Assembly: GCA_016793885.1 (NCBI GenBank) | Contig: JAEUHE010000178.1 | Coordinates: 62,001 to 126,000, forward strand | Reading direction: 5' to 3' | DNA length: 64,000 bases | Origin: Verrucomicrobiales bacterium | GTDB taxonomy: Bacteria > Verrucomicrobiota > Verrucomicrobiia > Limisphaerales > UBA11320 | Part shown: piece by piece, positions 17,512 to 26,211 of the stretch | How positions within the stretch are numbered: position 1 is the stretch's first letter | Layout: the number at the start of each line of letters is the position of its first letter | Notes under the pieces: generated by a model | Told to the model about the DNA's origin: nothing | Database searches by the model: none | The model's input: only the letters and a program-made list of their open reading frames with translations | Program-made: the position numbers and the translations under genes

Positions 17512-18813
17512 ATGAACGAGACGAACGAAGCACCCGACGCTTCCCAGTGCCTGGTCCGGGCCCATGCCCTCATGGACCGCAGCCGCTACGAGGACGCTGC
17601 CGCGTGGCTTCAACGTGGCCTTCAAGCGGATCCGAACAACGCCGAGTGCTTTTCATTTCTGGCGCTCTGCTGGATGAATCTCGACGACAAAAAGCGGGAG
17701 TCAGTCGATGCCGCCCGCAGAGGAGTGAGCCTCGAGCCGGAGTCGCCCTTGACCCACGGCGTGCTGGCGCTCACGTTGCTCAACCAGGCTAAGGACGGCC
17801 AGGACGAGCCGGTCCGCGAAGCCCTGGCCTCCGCGCAACAGGCGATCCAGTTGGATCCGGACAGCTGCTTCGCTCAAAGCACCCTGGCCCGGCTGTACCT
17901 CCGGCTGCGCCGCTGGCCGGAAGCCGAAGCCGCCGCGCGCAAGGCGCTTGAGCTGGACACGACCGATGCCTCGGCGGCGGAGATCCTTTCCGTGGCCCTG
18001 CTTCAACAAGGGAAACATGAGACCAACGACGAACTAGTCCGCCAGCAGCTCCAGCAGCATGCCGAGGAGGACAGCGCACATTCGAGCGCCGGGTGGAATG
18101 CGCTCCAAAAAGGGGACTATCGCAAGGCCAACGAGCACTTCATGGAGGCTCTGCGACTGAATCCCAACCATGAAGGGGCGCGTTTGGGATTGGTGGAAAG
18201 TTTCCGCTCACGCTCCTGGTTCTATCGAACCTTGATCCGCTTTAACGCTTTTCTCTCCAGCCTCACCGAGGGACGTCAAACGGCAATTTGGCTCGGAGGC
18301 TATCTGACCTATCGGCTTCTCTACGGCTACCTCAAGGACCGAGCTCCCTTGGTCGCCAGCCTGCTGGCGGGATGTTGGCTGCTCCTGGTGTTCTGGACCG
18401 CTCTGGCCCGTGGGCTCAGTTCGCTGCTGATGATGTTAGACCGATTCGCCCGTCAGTGTCTCAAGCCCATCGAGAAGTGGGAAGGCATTGTGGTGGGAGG
18501 GATGGCGGTCTTGGCGCTGATCATGTTCGGGGTGAGCTTCGTGCTGGGGAAATGGGTGCAGATGCTGGCGCTCGCGATGTTCCTGGGCGCAATCCCCGCC
18601 GCTTCGGCGTTCAATAACGACCACTACATCGGCAAATGGTTCTATTGGGCCGTGGCTGGCTTTTGCGTGGTCTGCGCGTTCTATCCCCTGATCGCTGTCA
18701 TCCTGTCCGGCTGGGACATCGGCCTTCCCTGGTCCTCGGAGGCCCTGCTGGCTGGCATCGTGACGGCAGTTGCGTTCAGCTTCGTGCGGATGTTTAATTT
18801 AGGATATCGCTAG
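17512..18813 (+). CDS. TPR protein with C-terminal membrane domain
   Basis: A 433-residue protein. The N-terminal half (about 1-235) holds five or six TPR units, for example YEDAAAWLQRGLQADPNNAE and YRKANEHFMEALRLNPNHEG. The C-terminal half (about 245-433) has about five membrane helices without charged catalytic residues. It follows the AAA ATPase gene by 35 bases, so the pair probably acts together, with this protein as membrane anchor. Its stop codon lies inside the left arm of the inverted repeat 18810-18908, so the C-terminus may have been set by insertion of that element. No specific function can be named. Confidence 0.75.
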   Translation: MNETNEAPDASQCLVRAHALMDRSRYEDAAAWLQRGLQADPNNAECFSFLALCWMNLDDKKRESVDAARRGVSLEPESPLTHGVLALTLLNQAKDGQDEPVREALASAQQAIQLDPDSCFAQSTLARLYLRLRRWPEAEAAARKALELDTTDASAAEILSVALLQQGKHETNDELVRQQLQQHAEEDSAHSSAGWNALQKGDYRKANEHFMEALRLNPNHEGARLGLVESFRSRSWFYRTLIRFNAFLSSLTEGRQTAIWLGGYLTYRLLYGYLKDRAPLVASLLAGCWLLLVFWTALARGLSSLLMMLDRFARQCLKPIEKWEGIVVGGMAVLALIMFGVSFVLGKWVQMLALAMFLGAIPAASAFNNDHYIGKWFYWAVAGFCVVCAFYPLIAVILSGWDIGLPWSSEALLAGIVTAVAFSFVRMFNLGYR

Positions 18814-18908
18814 CAGCCTGTCGGACTTGTCCCGACCGGGCGTGAGTGCGGCTGTGGAGTCCTTTTGTGCTGAATTCACTCTTAGGAAACGTCGCGACAG
18901 GCTGCTAG
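18810..18908. repeat. MITE-like element with perfect 14-base terminal inverted repeats
   Basis: CTAGCAGCCTGTCG (18810-18823) and CGACAGGCTGCTAG (18895-18908) are perfect inverted repeats bounding a 99-base unit, followed by ATTTTTTTCC. The left arm includes the TAG stop of the upstream TPR gene. Because of the T run it could also act as a terminator despite the 71-base loop. Its inner GTCGGACTTGTCC resembles a sequence at 47520-47532. Confidence 0.75.
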
Positions 18909-19233
18909 ATTTTTTTCCTTCGGAAAAGAGTCGATCCGCTGGAGGTTTTCTCGAAACTGGAGTGGACCCTGGTAATCCCGACCTACCATCTGAAAAACCA
19001 CACCGAATGGTGGGAACGGCCTGAAAACCAAGCGGAGCGGGATGAATTGAGGCGAAATAGACCGATTCTGACCGGTCAGACTGAGTTTCCTAAATCAAGA
19101 AGGCACCCCGAAGCTCCGGTCGCCGGCACTTCCTCTAGCCGTGGGCACCGTCCGCGGCTAGAGCAAGCCTGCGACAAGGTTTAGCAAACCGCCGAAAGCG
19201 CCTCCCCCCCGAACTCGCTACTCTGTGCAGACT
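18909..19233. other. Leader region of the outer-membrane barrel-like gene
   Basis: No gene is seen. A perfect 14-base palindrome, TCTGACCGGTCAGA, at 19067-19080 could be an operator. A hairpin with arms CTCTAGCCG (19133-19141) and CGGCTAGAG (19155-19163) lies about 70 bases before the start codon at 19234. A promoter is presumably present but not certain. Confidence 0.5.
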
Positions 19234-20046
19234 ATGAGCGAGATTAAAAAGTGTTTGGGAGCCCTCTGGATGGCTTCCGCCCTCACCGTGCAGGCCGACG
19301 AACGATACTTCACCTACGTCTATGAAAGCGACGTCCTCCCGCAAGGCAAATGGGAGTTTGAACAGTGGCTCACCTACCGGAAGGGCTTCCCCGGCGGCGA
19401 TCGCGATTACAACCGTCATATCTGGGACTTTCGCGAGGAGATCGAGTACGGCCTCACCGAACGGCTGACCACCGCCCTCTATCTCAATTTCCGCAGCACC
19501 CAGGATGTGGCGCGCAACCCTTCGGTGCAGGACAGCAGCGACTTCGACTTCAAGGGGATCTCCGCTGAGTTTAAATACCAGCTCCTGAATCCGCACAAGC
19601 AGCCCGTGGGTTTAGCGCTCTATTTTGAGCCCACCTACAACGGCAACGAGCAGGAACTAGAATACAAGGTATTGCTTTCCAAGAATCTAGGAGACAAGTG
19701 GGTTCTGGCAGCGAACGCCGTTTACGAACAGGAATGGGAACGTGAGGGCGGTTCAACCGAAGAGGAGGCAGTGATTGAATTCACCACCGGAGTTGCCTAC
19801 CGTCTCACCCCGAAGTGGTCGGTCGGTCTGGAAGGCCGATACCACTCGGTCTACGAAGGCATCGGCCTCGATGAACATCTCGGAACGGGTTGGTTCCTGG
19901 GACCCAACGTTCACTATGGAACGTCCAAGTGGTGGGCCACCCTGACCGTTCTGCCCCAGATCACGGGCAGCCCGCGCGAGGGCGGAATCAACCGAACGGA
20001 ACATCAAACGTTTGAGACCCGGCTGATATTCGGATTGAACTTCTGA
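19234..20046 (+). CDS. Outer-membrane beta-barrel-like protein (DUF6662-like)
   Basis: A 270-residue protein with a short signal peptide ending near LTVQADE. The rest is made of alternating hydrophobic/polar beta strands with frequent aromatic residues. The C-terminal strand ends in Phe (RLIFGLNF), the usual mark for outer-membrane insertion. Phrases such as VLPQGKWEFEQWLTYRKG and RLTTALYLNF resemble small uncharacterised barrel proteins (DUF6662 type; from memory, not checked). The start at 19234 is chosen over an upstream in-frame GTG. It precedes the FMN-binding/ApbE genes by 79 bases, with a terminator-like hairpin between. Confidence 0.7.
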   Translation: MSEIKKCLGALWMASALTVQADERYFTYVYESDVLPQGKWEFEQWLTYRKGFPGGDRDYNRHIWDFREEIEYGLTERLTTALYLNFRSTQDVARNPSVQDSSDFDFKGISAEFKYQLLNPHKQPVGLALYFEPTYNGNEQELEYKVLLSKNLGDKWVLAANAVYEQEWEREGGSTEEEAVIEFTTGVAYRLTPKWSVGLEGRYHSVYEGIGLDEHLGTGWFLGPNVHYGTSKWWATLTVLPQITGSPREGGINRTEHQTFETRLIFGLNF

Positions 20047-20072
20047 GTGGCATCCACGTTCTTGCAAAAGAT

Positions 20073-20112
20073 CGCCGGAGTCAGCTTGGCTGTCTCCGGC
20101 GTTTCCTTTAAA
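20073..20112 (+). terminator. Terminator or attenuator before the FMN-binding gene
   Basis: CGCCGGAG (20073-20080) pairs with CTCCGGCG (20094-20101), followed by TTTCCTTTAAATT. The stem is good but the T run is interrupted, so read-through into the FMN-binding gene, whose GTG is 24 bases further on, is likely. Confidence 0.6.
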
Positions 20113-20125
20113 TTGTCTCGCAACC

Positions 20126-20662
20126 GTGAAACACGTACGAACCGCCATTCAATGGATCGCGCTGCCAGCGATCGCGATCACTGCCCCTTGCCCCGCCTGG
20201 ACGGCCACCTATCTCTCCGTGGAACAGGCGCAGCAGGCGATCTTCCCGGGCGTCCAACTGGTCAAGTGGGAGCTTCAACTCACTCCTGAGCAGCGCCAGG
20301 CGGTTGAAAAATCGTGCGGTATCAAAGTCCGCAATCCGAAACTCGCCGCGTGGAAGGCGTCCGAAGGAGCATGGTTTCTAGTCGATGAAGTCATCGGAAA
20401 GCACGAGTTCATCACCTACGCCGTGGGGATCACGGCCGACGGCGCGGTAAAGCAGATCGAAGTCATGGACTACCGGGAAAACTACGGAAGCGAGGTGCGG
20501 CAGAGTCAGTGGCGCAGTCAGTTCGTAGGCAAGCGACGGGGCGACCAATTCAAGCTGGACGGAGACATCAAGAGCATCTCCGGCGCCACCCTGAGCTGCC
20601 GGCACATCATGGAAGGGGTCAAACGTTTGCTCGCTACCTATGAACTCGTGCTGCGTAAGTGA
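20126..20662 (+). CDS. Exported FMN-binding domain protein (flavinylation target)
   Basis: A 178-residue protein with a signal peptide (about 1-27, ending AWTA) and an FMN-binding domain of the RnfG/NqrC/NosR type. Such domains carry FMN covalently bound through a phosphoester to Thr in the motif D-x-x-S/T-G-A-T. Here the motif is KSISGATLSC at 149-158, so the usual Asp is Lys149; the target Thr would be Thr155. The start is a GTG. The ApbE gene, whose product attaches FMN, starts 23 bases before the end of this gene, and a membrane protein follows. An electron-transfer role in the periplasm is likely. Confidence 0.85.
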   Translation: MKHVRTAIQWIALPAIAITAPCPAWTATYLSVEQAQQAIFPGVQLVKWELQLTPEQRQAVEKSCGIKVRNPKLAAWKASEGAWFLVDEVIGKHEFITYAVGITADGAVKQIEVMDYRENYGSEVRQSQWRSQFVGKRRGDQFKLDGDIKSISGATLSCRHIMEGVKRLLATYELVLRK

Positions 20663-21515
20663 GGTGCGTCGGTGCCGACCTCTGCTCGGAACGTTCGTCG
20701 AAGTCTGTGCGTGGATGCCAGCTTCGTCCTGCAACCGGACGGAAATGCTGAATCGCGCCGTGGCCAACGCTTTCGCCAGCATGGAACGGATCGAGTCTCT
20801 CATGAGTGTTCATGACCCCGCGAGTGAACTGTCGCTCGTGAACCGTCAAGCAGCGGAGCGTCCGGTGAGAGTCAGCGCCGAAACCTTCGAGGTCCTGCGC
20901 CGGGGACTCGACCTCGCCCGAGAGTCATCGGGGGCCTTCGATTTCACAGTCGCTCCGCTGCTGGCTCTGTGGGGGTTGTTGCCCTCCATGCTCAAGAGAC
21001 GATGCCCCGGCAACTGGCAGGCGGTGCGCGTGCTCCGCGGGCAGCGGATTCAATTCGATCGTCCCCTAGCCCTCGATCTGGGCGGGATTGCCAAGGGCTA
21101 CGCAGTCGACCGCGCGGTTGAGGCGCTCCAGGCCGCCGGAGTCAGCTCCGGGTGGGTCAACGCGGGCGGCGATCTGCGGGCTTTCGGAGATCGACCGCTC
21201 GACGTGGGAATTCGGCATCCTCGAACCGGCCAACACTTGCCCAGCTCACTCCGAATCGAAAACGAAGCCCTGGCTACCTCCTCGCCAACCTTTTCGTTAA
21301 AGCGATGGAAGGGGGCCATGGTCAGCCATCTGGTTAATCCTCGACTCGGCTGCGCGATGGCAAGCCCGATAGCGGTTACAGTTCGAGCGGCGGAGTGTTG
21401 GATAGCAGACGCCCTCACCAAAGCAGTAATCAATTCAATGAATGTTTCAAATGCAAGCCAGCTGGAGCGGATGCTGGATCGGCACCAGGCCACGGCTCAG
21501 GTTTTTAGCGCATGA
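20640..21515 (+). CDS. apbE: FAD:protein FMN transferase ApbE (first copy)
   Basis: Transfers FMN from FAD to Thr or Ser of target proteins. The 291-residue protein has the family motifs: RPLLGTFVEVCAW near the N-terminus, MERIESLMSVHDPASELSLVN, ESSGAFDFTVAPLLALW, ALDLGGIAKGYAVD, VNAGGDLRAFG, and a C-terminal HLVNPRLG with CWIADALTKA. There is no obvious signal peptide or lipobox, unlike many ApbE proteins. It overlaps the FMN-binding gene by 23 bases and its own end overlaps the next gene by 4, so the three genes form a tight unit. Confidence 0.92.
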   Translation: MNSCCVSEVRRCRPLLGTFVEVCAWMPASSCNRTEMLNRAVANAFASMERIESLMSVHDPASELSLVNRQAAERPVRVSAETFEVLRRGLDLARESSGAFDFTVAPLLALWGLLPSMLKRRCPGNWQAVRVLRGQRIQFDRPLALDLGGIAKGYAVDRAVEALQAAGVSSGWVNAGGDLRAFGDRPLDVGIRHPRTGQHLPSSLRIENEALATSSPTFSLKRWKGAMVSHLVNPRLGCAMASPIAVTVRAAECWIADALTKAVINSMNVSNASQLERMLDRHQATAQVFSA

Positions 21516-21955
21516 AACGCCACGGACTCTACCTCAGCCCGGCACATCGACGCCTGTTCTACACGACGAGCCTCATTGTGTTCCTGTCGGGAGCGGGTTG
21601 GGCGGGGATCCACCAGTTGGACGAAGCGGCACGCCTGACCGAGGAGTGGCGCCGATGCAAGCCTTGGCTGCTGTCCACCCATGGACTTTCCGCCGTGGGA
21701 TTTGTACTTCTATTGGGAACCCTGCTCGCAGGTCACGTTCCACGAGCTTGGAAAGCGGAAAAAAACCGCGCCAACGGGGTGGTGTTTATGATCCTTACGG
21801 CCTTGCTGGTAAGCTCCGGTTATCTTCTCTATTACCTCGGCAGCGAATCTTGGAGATCGGGCACGGCTACGCTTCATCTGGTGCTGGGCTTGCTCTCTCC
21901 CGCCCTGCTCTTTTGGCATGTCCGTTCGGGGCGACGCGCCCGAGACCCTGAATAG
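21512..21955 (+). CDS. Four-helix membrane protein, likely heme- or quinone-linked
   Basis: A 147-residue protein with four hydrophobic segments at about 16-33, 55-75, 90-110 and 118-137. Histidines sit at or near the helices: His34, His57 (LSTHGLS), His75 (AGHVP), His122 and His136. This pattern resembles small cytochrome b-like or DUF4405-type membrane proteins found with FMN-binding domains. It starts by a 4-base overlap with apbE. The likely job is moving electrons from the quinone pool to the flavinylated partner; heme binding is inference from the histidines only. Confidence 0.6.
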   Translation: MKRHGLYLSPAHRRLFYTTSLIVFLSGAGWAGIHQLDEAARLTEEWRRCKPWLLSTHGLSAVGFVLLLGTLLAGHVPRAWKAEKNRANGVVFMILTALLVSSGYLLYYLGSESWRSGTATLHLVLGLLSPALLFWHVRSGRRARDPE

Positions 21956-22023
21956 GGGGACACAGAGGCCTATTGCAATCGTGAGTTCGGGTCGATACTA
22001 TCGTGGATAGTAGAGATGTTGTC

Positions 22024-24735
22024 ATGTTGTACCCGGAAATGAAGATCGATCGTGCCCTGCGCCACAAATTGAAGGCCCCCCTTACTCCAAAGCAAGGACG
22101 GTTGCGGACACCAGAAGTTTTGAGGCGCTTAGCCTTCCTGGCTGTCACACTCGGATTCCTCGGCGCCTGGCACTCGCCGATCACCGTCGCGGCCGAACCT
22201 TCCCTGCCAGCCTTTGACTCACCCCATGCCATTCACGTGCGTCAGGATGGAGATGATGCGACGGCCGAACGCGGGCTGGTCGATCGGGCTTGGCGGGATT
22301 TAGCGAAGGCATTTCTGGTCGCCACTAATCAGGACGTAATTTATGTCCATGGCGGTGAATGGTCATATCCGGCCCCAGCCAATACCGCGGAAGACGACGC
22401 CCATGCGGAGGCCCCCCTCCGATTCTGGGATAAAACGGATGTCACCGTCCGGTTCCTCGCCCCAAGCCGGGTGGTTGGGGTTACCGAGGAGGGCGCCGCG
22501 GGAACCTTGGTGAGCTGGCGAAACACCACCAACTGCACATGGTCCGGGGATTTCGAGCTCGTTCAACCTGGGTTCAGAAACCGTGACACGGTCACGAACC
22601 TGAATGCGATGGTCTGGTTGAGTGGCAGAAACCTAAACCCCAAGCTCGAAGGTGACTCCTATGCGCGCGTCGTGGGTGGCCACCACGCTCTCCTACTCGT
22701 GAGTGTGGCTACCTACGAAAACTACGCGACCGAAGCAGAGAACACGGAAGGCCTCACCGTACGAAAGGTTTGGTTTCAGGATATAGGCTCCACCAACCTG
22801 GTCGCCCTGAACTTGATGGATGGACAATGCATTCCGCCTCTGACGCGAACTTTGGTTGAGAGCTGTGTCTTCACCAACTGCATCCGCGGCGTCGAGATCC
22901 ACTCCTTTTTTCGACAGGTCAAGGACGTGAGAGTCCAGAACTGCGACTTCATCGACACCGTCGAGTGGGCGGTAGGCAATGTCAATTCATCCAACGTCAC
23001 CGACGTTAAGATTCTCGATAACCGATTCATACAGCTGGCCCCCCCCTATCAAGCGGCCTACCAACACGCTATCTCCATCAGCGGCACCAACCAGGAAGTG
23101 CGCGGCAACCTCATCCGAGGCCATTTCGAGGTTGGCATGCAGGTGCTGAATGTTTCAGGCGCGTGGATTCAGGACAATGTGTTTGAAGGCCAAAACGGGA
23201 TGCGAGCCGCGGTCCGACTGTACTCCCCCGCTGAACGCCTGACCTTTATCAATAACCAATTCAACGACCTGACTCTCTGGGGCCTGCTCTCCGATTACGA
23301 GGCCGTGCAAGCCAACCTGATGATCCTCGGAAACACTTTTCAGAATGCATCAACTTCCGGTTACCCGGCCCTCGAGCTCCGCAGCAAGCTGATTGATACC
23401 GCCACAATCCAAGGAAACGAGTTCTTCGACGATCGCCGCCCCTCGCTCAGCCAGGCGATTCACATTAATCAGGCGACCAATCTCATCCTGGGCGGGAACC
23501 AATATTGCGGACCCGATTCCCGATCGAACGCCATCACCGGCGACTCCATCATCCTGCTTCCCGATTTTTCCCACGCGCCGCCAACCATTGAGATGACGAT
23601 TCTGCCAGGAACCAGCAACCTGGTGATCCCCACTGAACTTCAACTCTCCGCCGAAGTGACCTCCATTTATGGCATCCAGGCGGTCGAGTTCTTTGTCGAT
23701 GGCAAGAGGATCGAAACCCTAACCAGCGAGCCCTGGCACTACTCCTGGACGGGCGTCGCGGCCGGAGTCCACACCCTCGTTTGCAAGGCGACCGATCTAT
23801 GCGGCCAGGTGGGTGAGTCCGAACCGCAGATCATCACCGTCGAGGGCGCCAAAATCGCGTCCAAAGCCACGTTTCTCTCGCGCGACACGGCGACCAGAGG
23901 TCTCTGGAAAGGACGCTACGGTTCCGACGGATACGAGATCGCAGCTCATGTGTCCGAACTACCCACCTACACCCAGCCACTGACCAATTCGGGCCGAACG
24001 TTCATCTTCGGTGAATTCGTAGATCTGCCCTCAGCGCTGGAGCGCGTGGAGCGCAGCGACCGCATTTCCAGTTTCTGGCTCGCCGAGCCGCTGCAGACCA
24101 TCGACGTGAGCGTGATCGACGGATGGCCGCACATCCTGACACTTTATTGCTGGGATCCGAATGAGAATTTGAGAGAGCAGAAGGTGGAGCTGATTAGTTT
24201 GGACACGGGCGAGATCTTGGACAGCCAGGAGATCCGGGCCTTCTCTGATGGTATCTACCTCTCCTGGATCGTGGAGGGCGGGGTCCGAGTCCAACTCACT
24301 TCCCTCCTGCCCGGGAACAACGGGGTATCGAGCGGGGTGTTCTTCGACAGTTTGCTCACCTTTAAATCCTGGCAAGAAGCCACCTTGGCCTCGGTGGGAG
24401 CTGACGGCGCACCGGAGGCCGATCCGGATGCGGACGGACTCAGCAATCTCCTCGAATTCGCGCTGGGGCTATCCCCACTTAAGGCAGACCCGTTTCCCTG
24501 GTCAGGGCTCGCGCTGGGACCATCGGGATTGGAACTGACTTACTCCTGCCTTTTGGCCTGTGAAGGCCAGCTCACCGTCGAGGGTTCCTCGGATTTGCGG
24601 AACTGGTCCGATGACGGAGTTGAGATCGTCGAGTCGAGGGCGAATGGGCTGATTAAAACGGTCAAGGTTCGGCTGAGTCAGACTTCATCCAACGAGCTGC
24701 AAGGCTATCTGCGCCTCCGCGCAAGCCTGCCTTAG
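22024..24735 (+). CDS. Secreted parallel beta-helix protein with Ig-like domain
   Basis: About 903 residues from the ATG at 22024; a GTG at 22003 and an ATG at 22039 are alternatives. A signal sequence follows a basic stretch (FLAVTLGFLGAWHS, then AAEP). Residues about 220-510 contain repeated short coils such as VQNCDFIDTVEWAVGN, ILDNRFI, VRGNLI, IQDNVFEG and ILGNTFQN, the pattern of right-handed parallel beta-helices found in polysaccharide lyases and surface proteins. A Big_9-like Ig domain follows (VEFFVDGKRIETLTSEPW). A calcium-loop motif (DPDADGLSNLLEFALG) and a final beta module end the protein. The substrate is unknown. It is monocistronic and convergent with the regulator gene. Confidence 0.8.
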   Translation: MLYPEMKIDRALRHKLKAPLTPKQGRLRTPEVLRRLAFLAVTLGFLGAWHSPITVAAEPSLPAFDSPHAIHVRQDGDDATAERGLVDRAWRDLAKAFLVATNQDVIYVHGGEWSYPAPANTAEDDAHAEAPLRFWDKTDVTVRFLAPSRVVGVTEEGAAGTLVSWRNTTNCTWSGDFELVQPGFRNRDTVTNLNAMVWLSGRNLNPKLEGDSYARVVGGHHALLLVSVATYENYATEAENTEGLTVRKVWFQDIGSTNLVALNLMDGQCIPPLTRTLVESCVFTNCIRGVEIHSFFRQVKDVRVQNCDFIDTVEWAVGNVNSSNVTDVKILDNRFIQLAPPYQAAYQHAISISGTNQEVRGNLIRGHFEVGMQVLNVSGAWIQDNVFEGQNGMRAAVRLYSPAERLTFINNQFNDLTLWGLLSDYEAVQANLMILGNTFQNASTSGYPALELRSKLIDTATIQGNEFFDDRRPSLSQAIHINQATNLILGGNQYCGPDSRSNAITGDSIILLPDFSHAPPTIEMTILPGTSNLVIPTELQLSAEVTSIYGIQAVEFFVDGKRIETLTSEPWHYSWTGVAAGVHTLVCKATDLCGQVGESEPQIITVEGAKIASKATFLSRDTATRGLWKGRYGSDGYEIAAHVSELPTYTQPLTNSGRTFIFGEFVDLPSALERVERSDRISSFWLAEPLQTIDVSVIDGWPHILTLYCWDPNENLREQKVELISLDTGEILDSQEIRAFSDGIYLSWIVEGGVRVQLTSLLPGNNGVSSGVFFDSLLTFKSWQEATLASVGADGAPEADPDADGLSNLLEFALGLSPLKADPFPWSGLALGPSGLELTYSCLLACEGQLTVEGSSDLRNWSDDGVEIVESRANGLIKTVKVRLSQTSSNELQGYLRLRASLP

Positions 24736-24780
24736 CTCGATGGATTACCTCTTCAGCAGAACTCTGGTCGGTTCCAGACC

Positions 24781-26211
24781 TCAGCTGCTCTCCGGCCCTT
24801 CCGGGCTATCCGCCCTGAGCCCAAACGAGCGCAATTTGTCGCGCATGGTTTGACGCGACACGTTGAGCCAACGGGCCGCCTTGGCTTGGTTGCCCTCGGC
24901 AAGCTCAATGGCCCGGGCAAACAAGACTCGCTCCAGGGCCTCGGTAGCCTGGGCATGCACGTCCACTGACTCTCCACTCTGGGCAGCCTTCAACCACGCA
25001 TCGATAGACGCTTCAATCGATCGCTTCGCCCCGCCCTCAACGGCCGACTCCATCGGCCGAGCCGAGATCGACTCGAGATCGGCCCGCGAAATCGGAAATC
25101 CTCGGGTCACCAACAGTGCCTGACGGAGCGTATTTTCCAGCTGCCGGACATTGCCTGGCCAAGGTTGCTGAGCCAACCAGGTCAACGCCTCAGGCTGGAG
25201 GGAGGTGCTGGGTAAATTGAGCTCCCGGGCGAAACGGCGCAGGAAATAACCGGCTAGATCCGACAAATCCTCTGGTCGACTGCGCAAGGTGGGCAGATGA
25301 ATGACCACCGCTCCCAATCGGTAATACAGATCTTCCCTGAATTGCCGCTCGCCGATCAGCTTCTCCAGATCCCGATGAGTCGCGGCGATGATGCGGACAT
25401 CCACCGGGATGTCTTCCTTACCCCCCACCCGCTGAATCACGCGCTCCTGCAACACGCGAAGCAGTTTAGCTTGGGTGAAGGCGGTCATGTCCCCAATCTC
25501 GTCGAGGAAAAGGGTTCCCAAGTGGGCCTGCTCGAAACGACCGATCCGGCGTTGTTCCGCTCCAGTGAAGGCCCCTCGCTCATGACCAAACAGCTCGCTC
25601 TCCAATAGGGATTCCGGGATCGCCGCGCAGTTGACGGCAATGAAGGGTTGCGCGGCACGCTGGCTGTGCTGATACAGGGCGCGAGCCACCAACTCCTTCC
25701 CGGTCCCCGTCTCTCCACGAATGAGAACGGTCGCCGACGTTCCAGCCACGCGGCCGATCTCCTTGTAGACGGTCTGCATGGAACGGCTTCGCCCCACAAT
25801 CGCATGTCCATCCGGCTTCTCGGCTCCCACCTCCACCACCTCGCTCATCCGCCGTGCGCTGGCCATCGCTCGGGCCACCGCATCCAACAGCTCCGGCATG
25901 TCAAAGGGTTTGAGCAAGTACTCGAAGGCCCCATGCTTGGTGGCCTCGATCGCGGTCTCGGTTGTACCAAACGCGGTCATGAGCACAATGGGCAGCCGCG
26001 GGCGCGCCTCGTGCAACTGGCGGACCAGCTCCAGCCCGCCCAGCCCCGGCATACGCAGGTCCGTAATCACCACATCGAACGGCTCCTCCAGCGCTCGAGC
26101 CAGCCCGGCATCGCCTCGTTCTGCGACCGACACCAAGTAGCCCTGCCCCTTTAGAACCCGTTCCAGGGATTGCGCCGACCGTCGGTCATCCTCGATTAAA
26201 AGCAGGTTCAT
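24781..26211 (-). CDS. Sigma-54-dependent response regulator, NtrC family
   Basis: A 476-residue enhancer-binding protein. The receiver domain (1-115) has phospho-acceptor Asp51 (VVITDLRMPG) and conserved Lys101. The AAA+ domain (about 135-365) has Walker A GETGTGKE (166-173), the sigma-54 contact loop GAFTGA (213-218) and LFLDEIGDM. A Fis-type helix-turn-helix ends the protein (AIELAEGNQAKAARWLNVSRQTMRDKL). It should activate sigma-54 promoters after phosphorylation by the kinase encoded just upstream, with which it shares a 4-base overlap. A candidate target promoter lies at 28314-28330 in front of the divergent receiver gene. Confidence 0.95.
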   Translation of the reverse strand: MNLLLIEDDRRSAQSLERVLKGQGYLVSVAERGDAGLARALEEPFDVVITDLRMPGLGGLELVRQLHEARPRLPIVLMTAFGTTETAIEATKHGAFEYLLKPFDMPELLDAVARAMASARRMSEVVEVGAEKPDGHAIVGRSRSMQTVYKEIGRVAGTSATVLIRGETGTGKELVARALYQHSQRAAQPFIAVNCAAIPESLLESELFGHERGAFTGAEQRRIGRFEQAHLGTLFLDEIGDMTAFTQAKLLRVLQERVIQRVGGKEDIPVDVRIIAATHRDLEKLIGERQFREDLYYRLGAVVIHLPTLRSRPEDLSDLAGYFLRRFARELNLPSTSLQPEALTWLAQQPWPGNVRQLENTLRQALLVTRGFPISRADLESISARPMESAVEGGAKRSIEASIDAWLKAAQSGESVDVHAQATEALERVLFARAIELAEGNQAKAARWLNVSRQTMRDKLRSFGLRADSPEGPESS

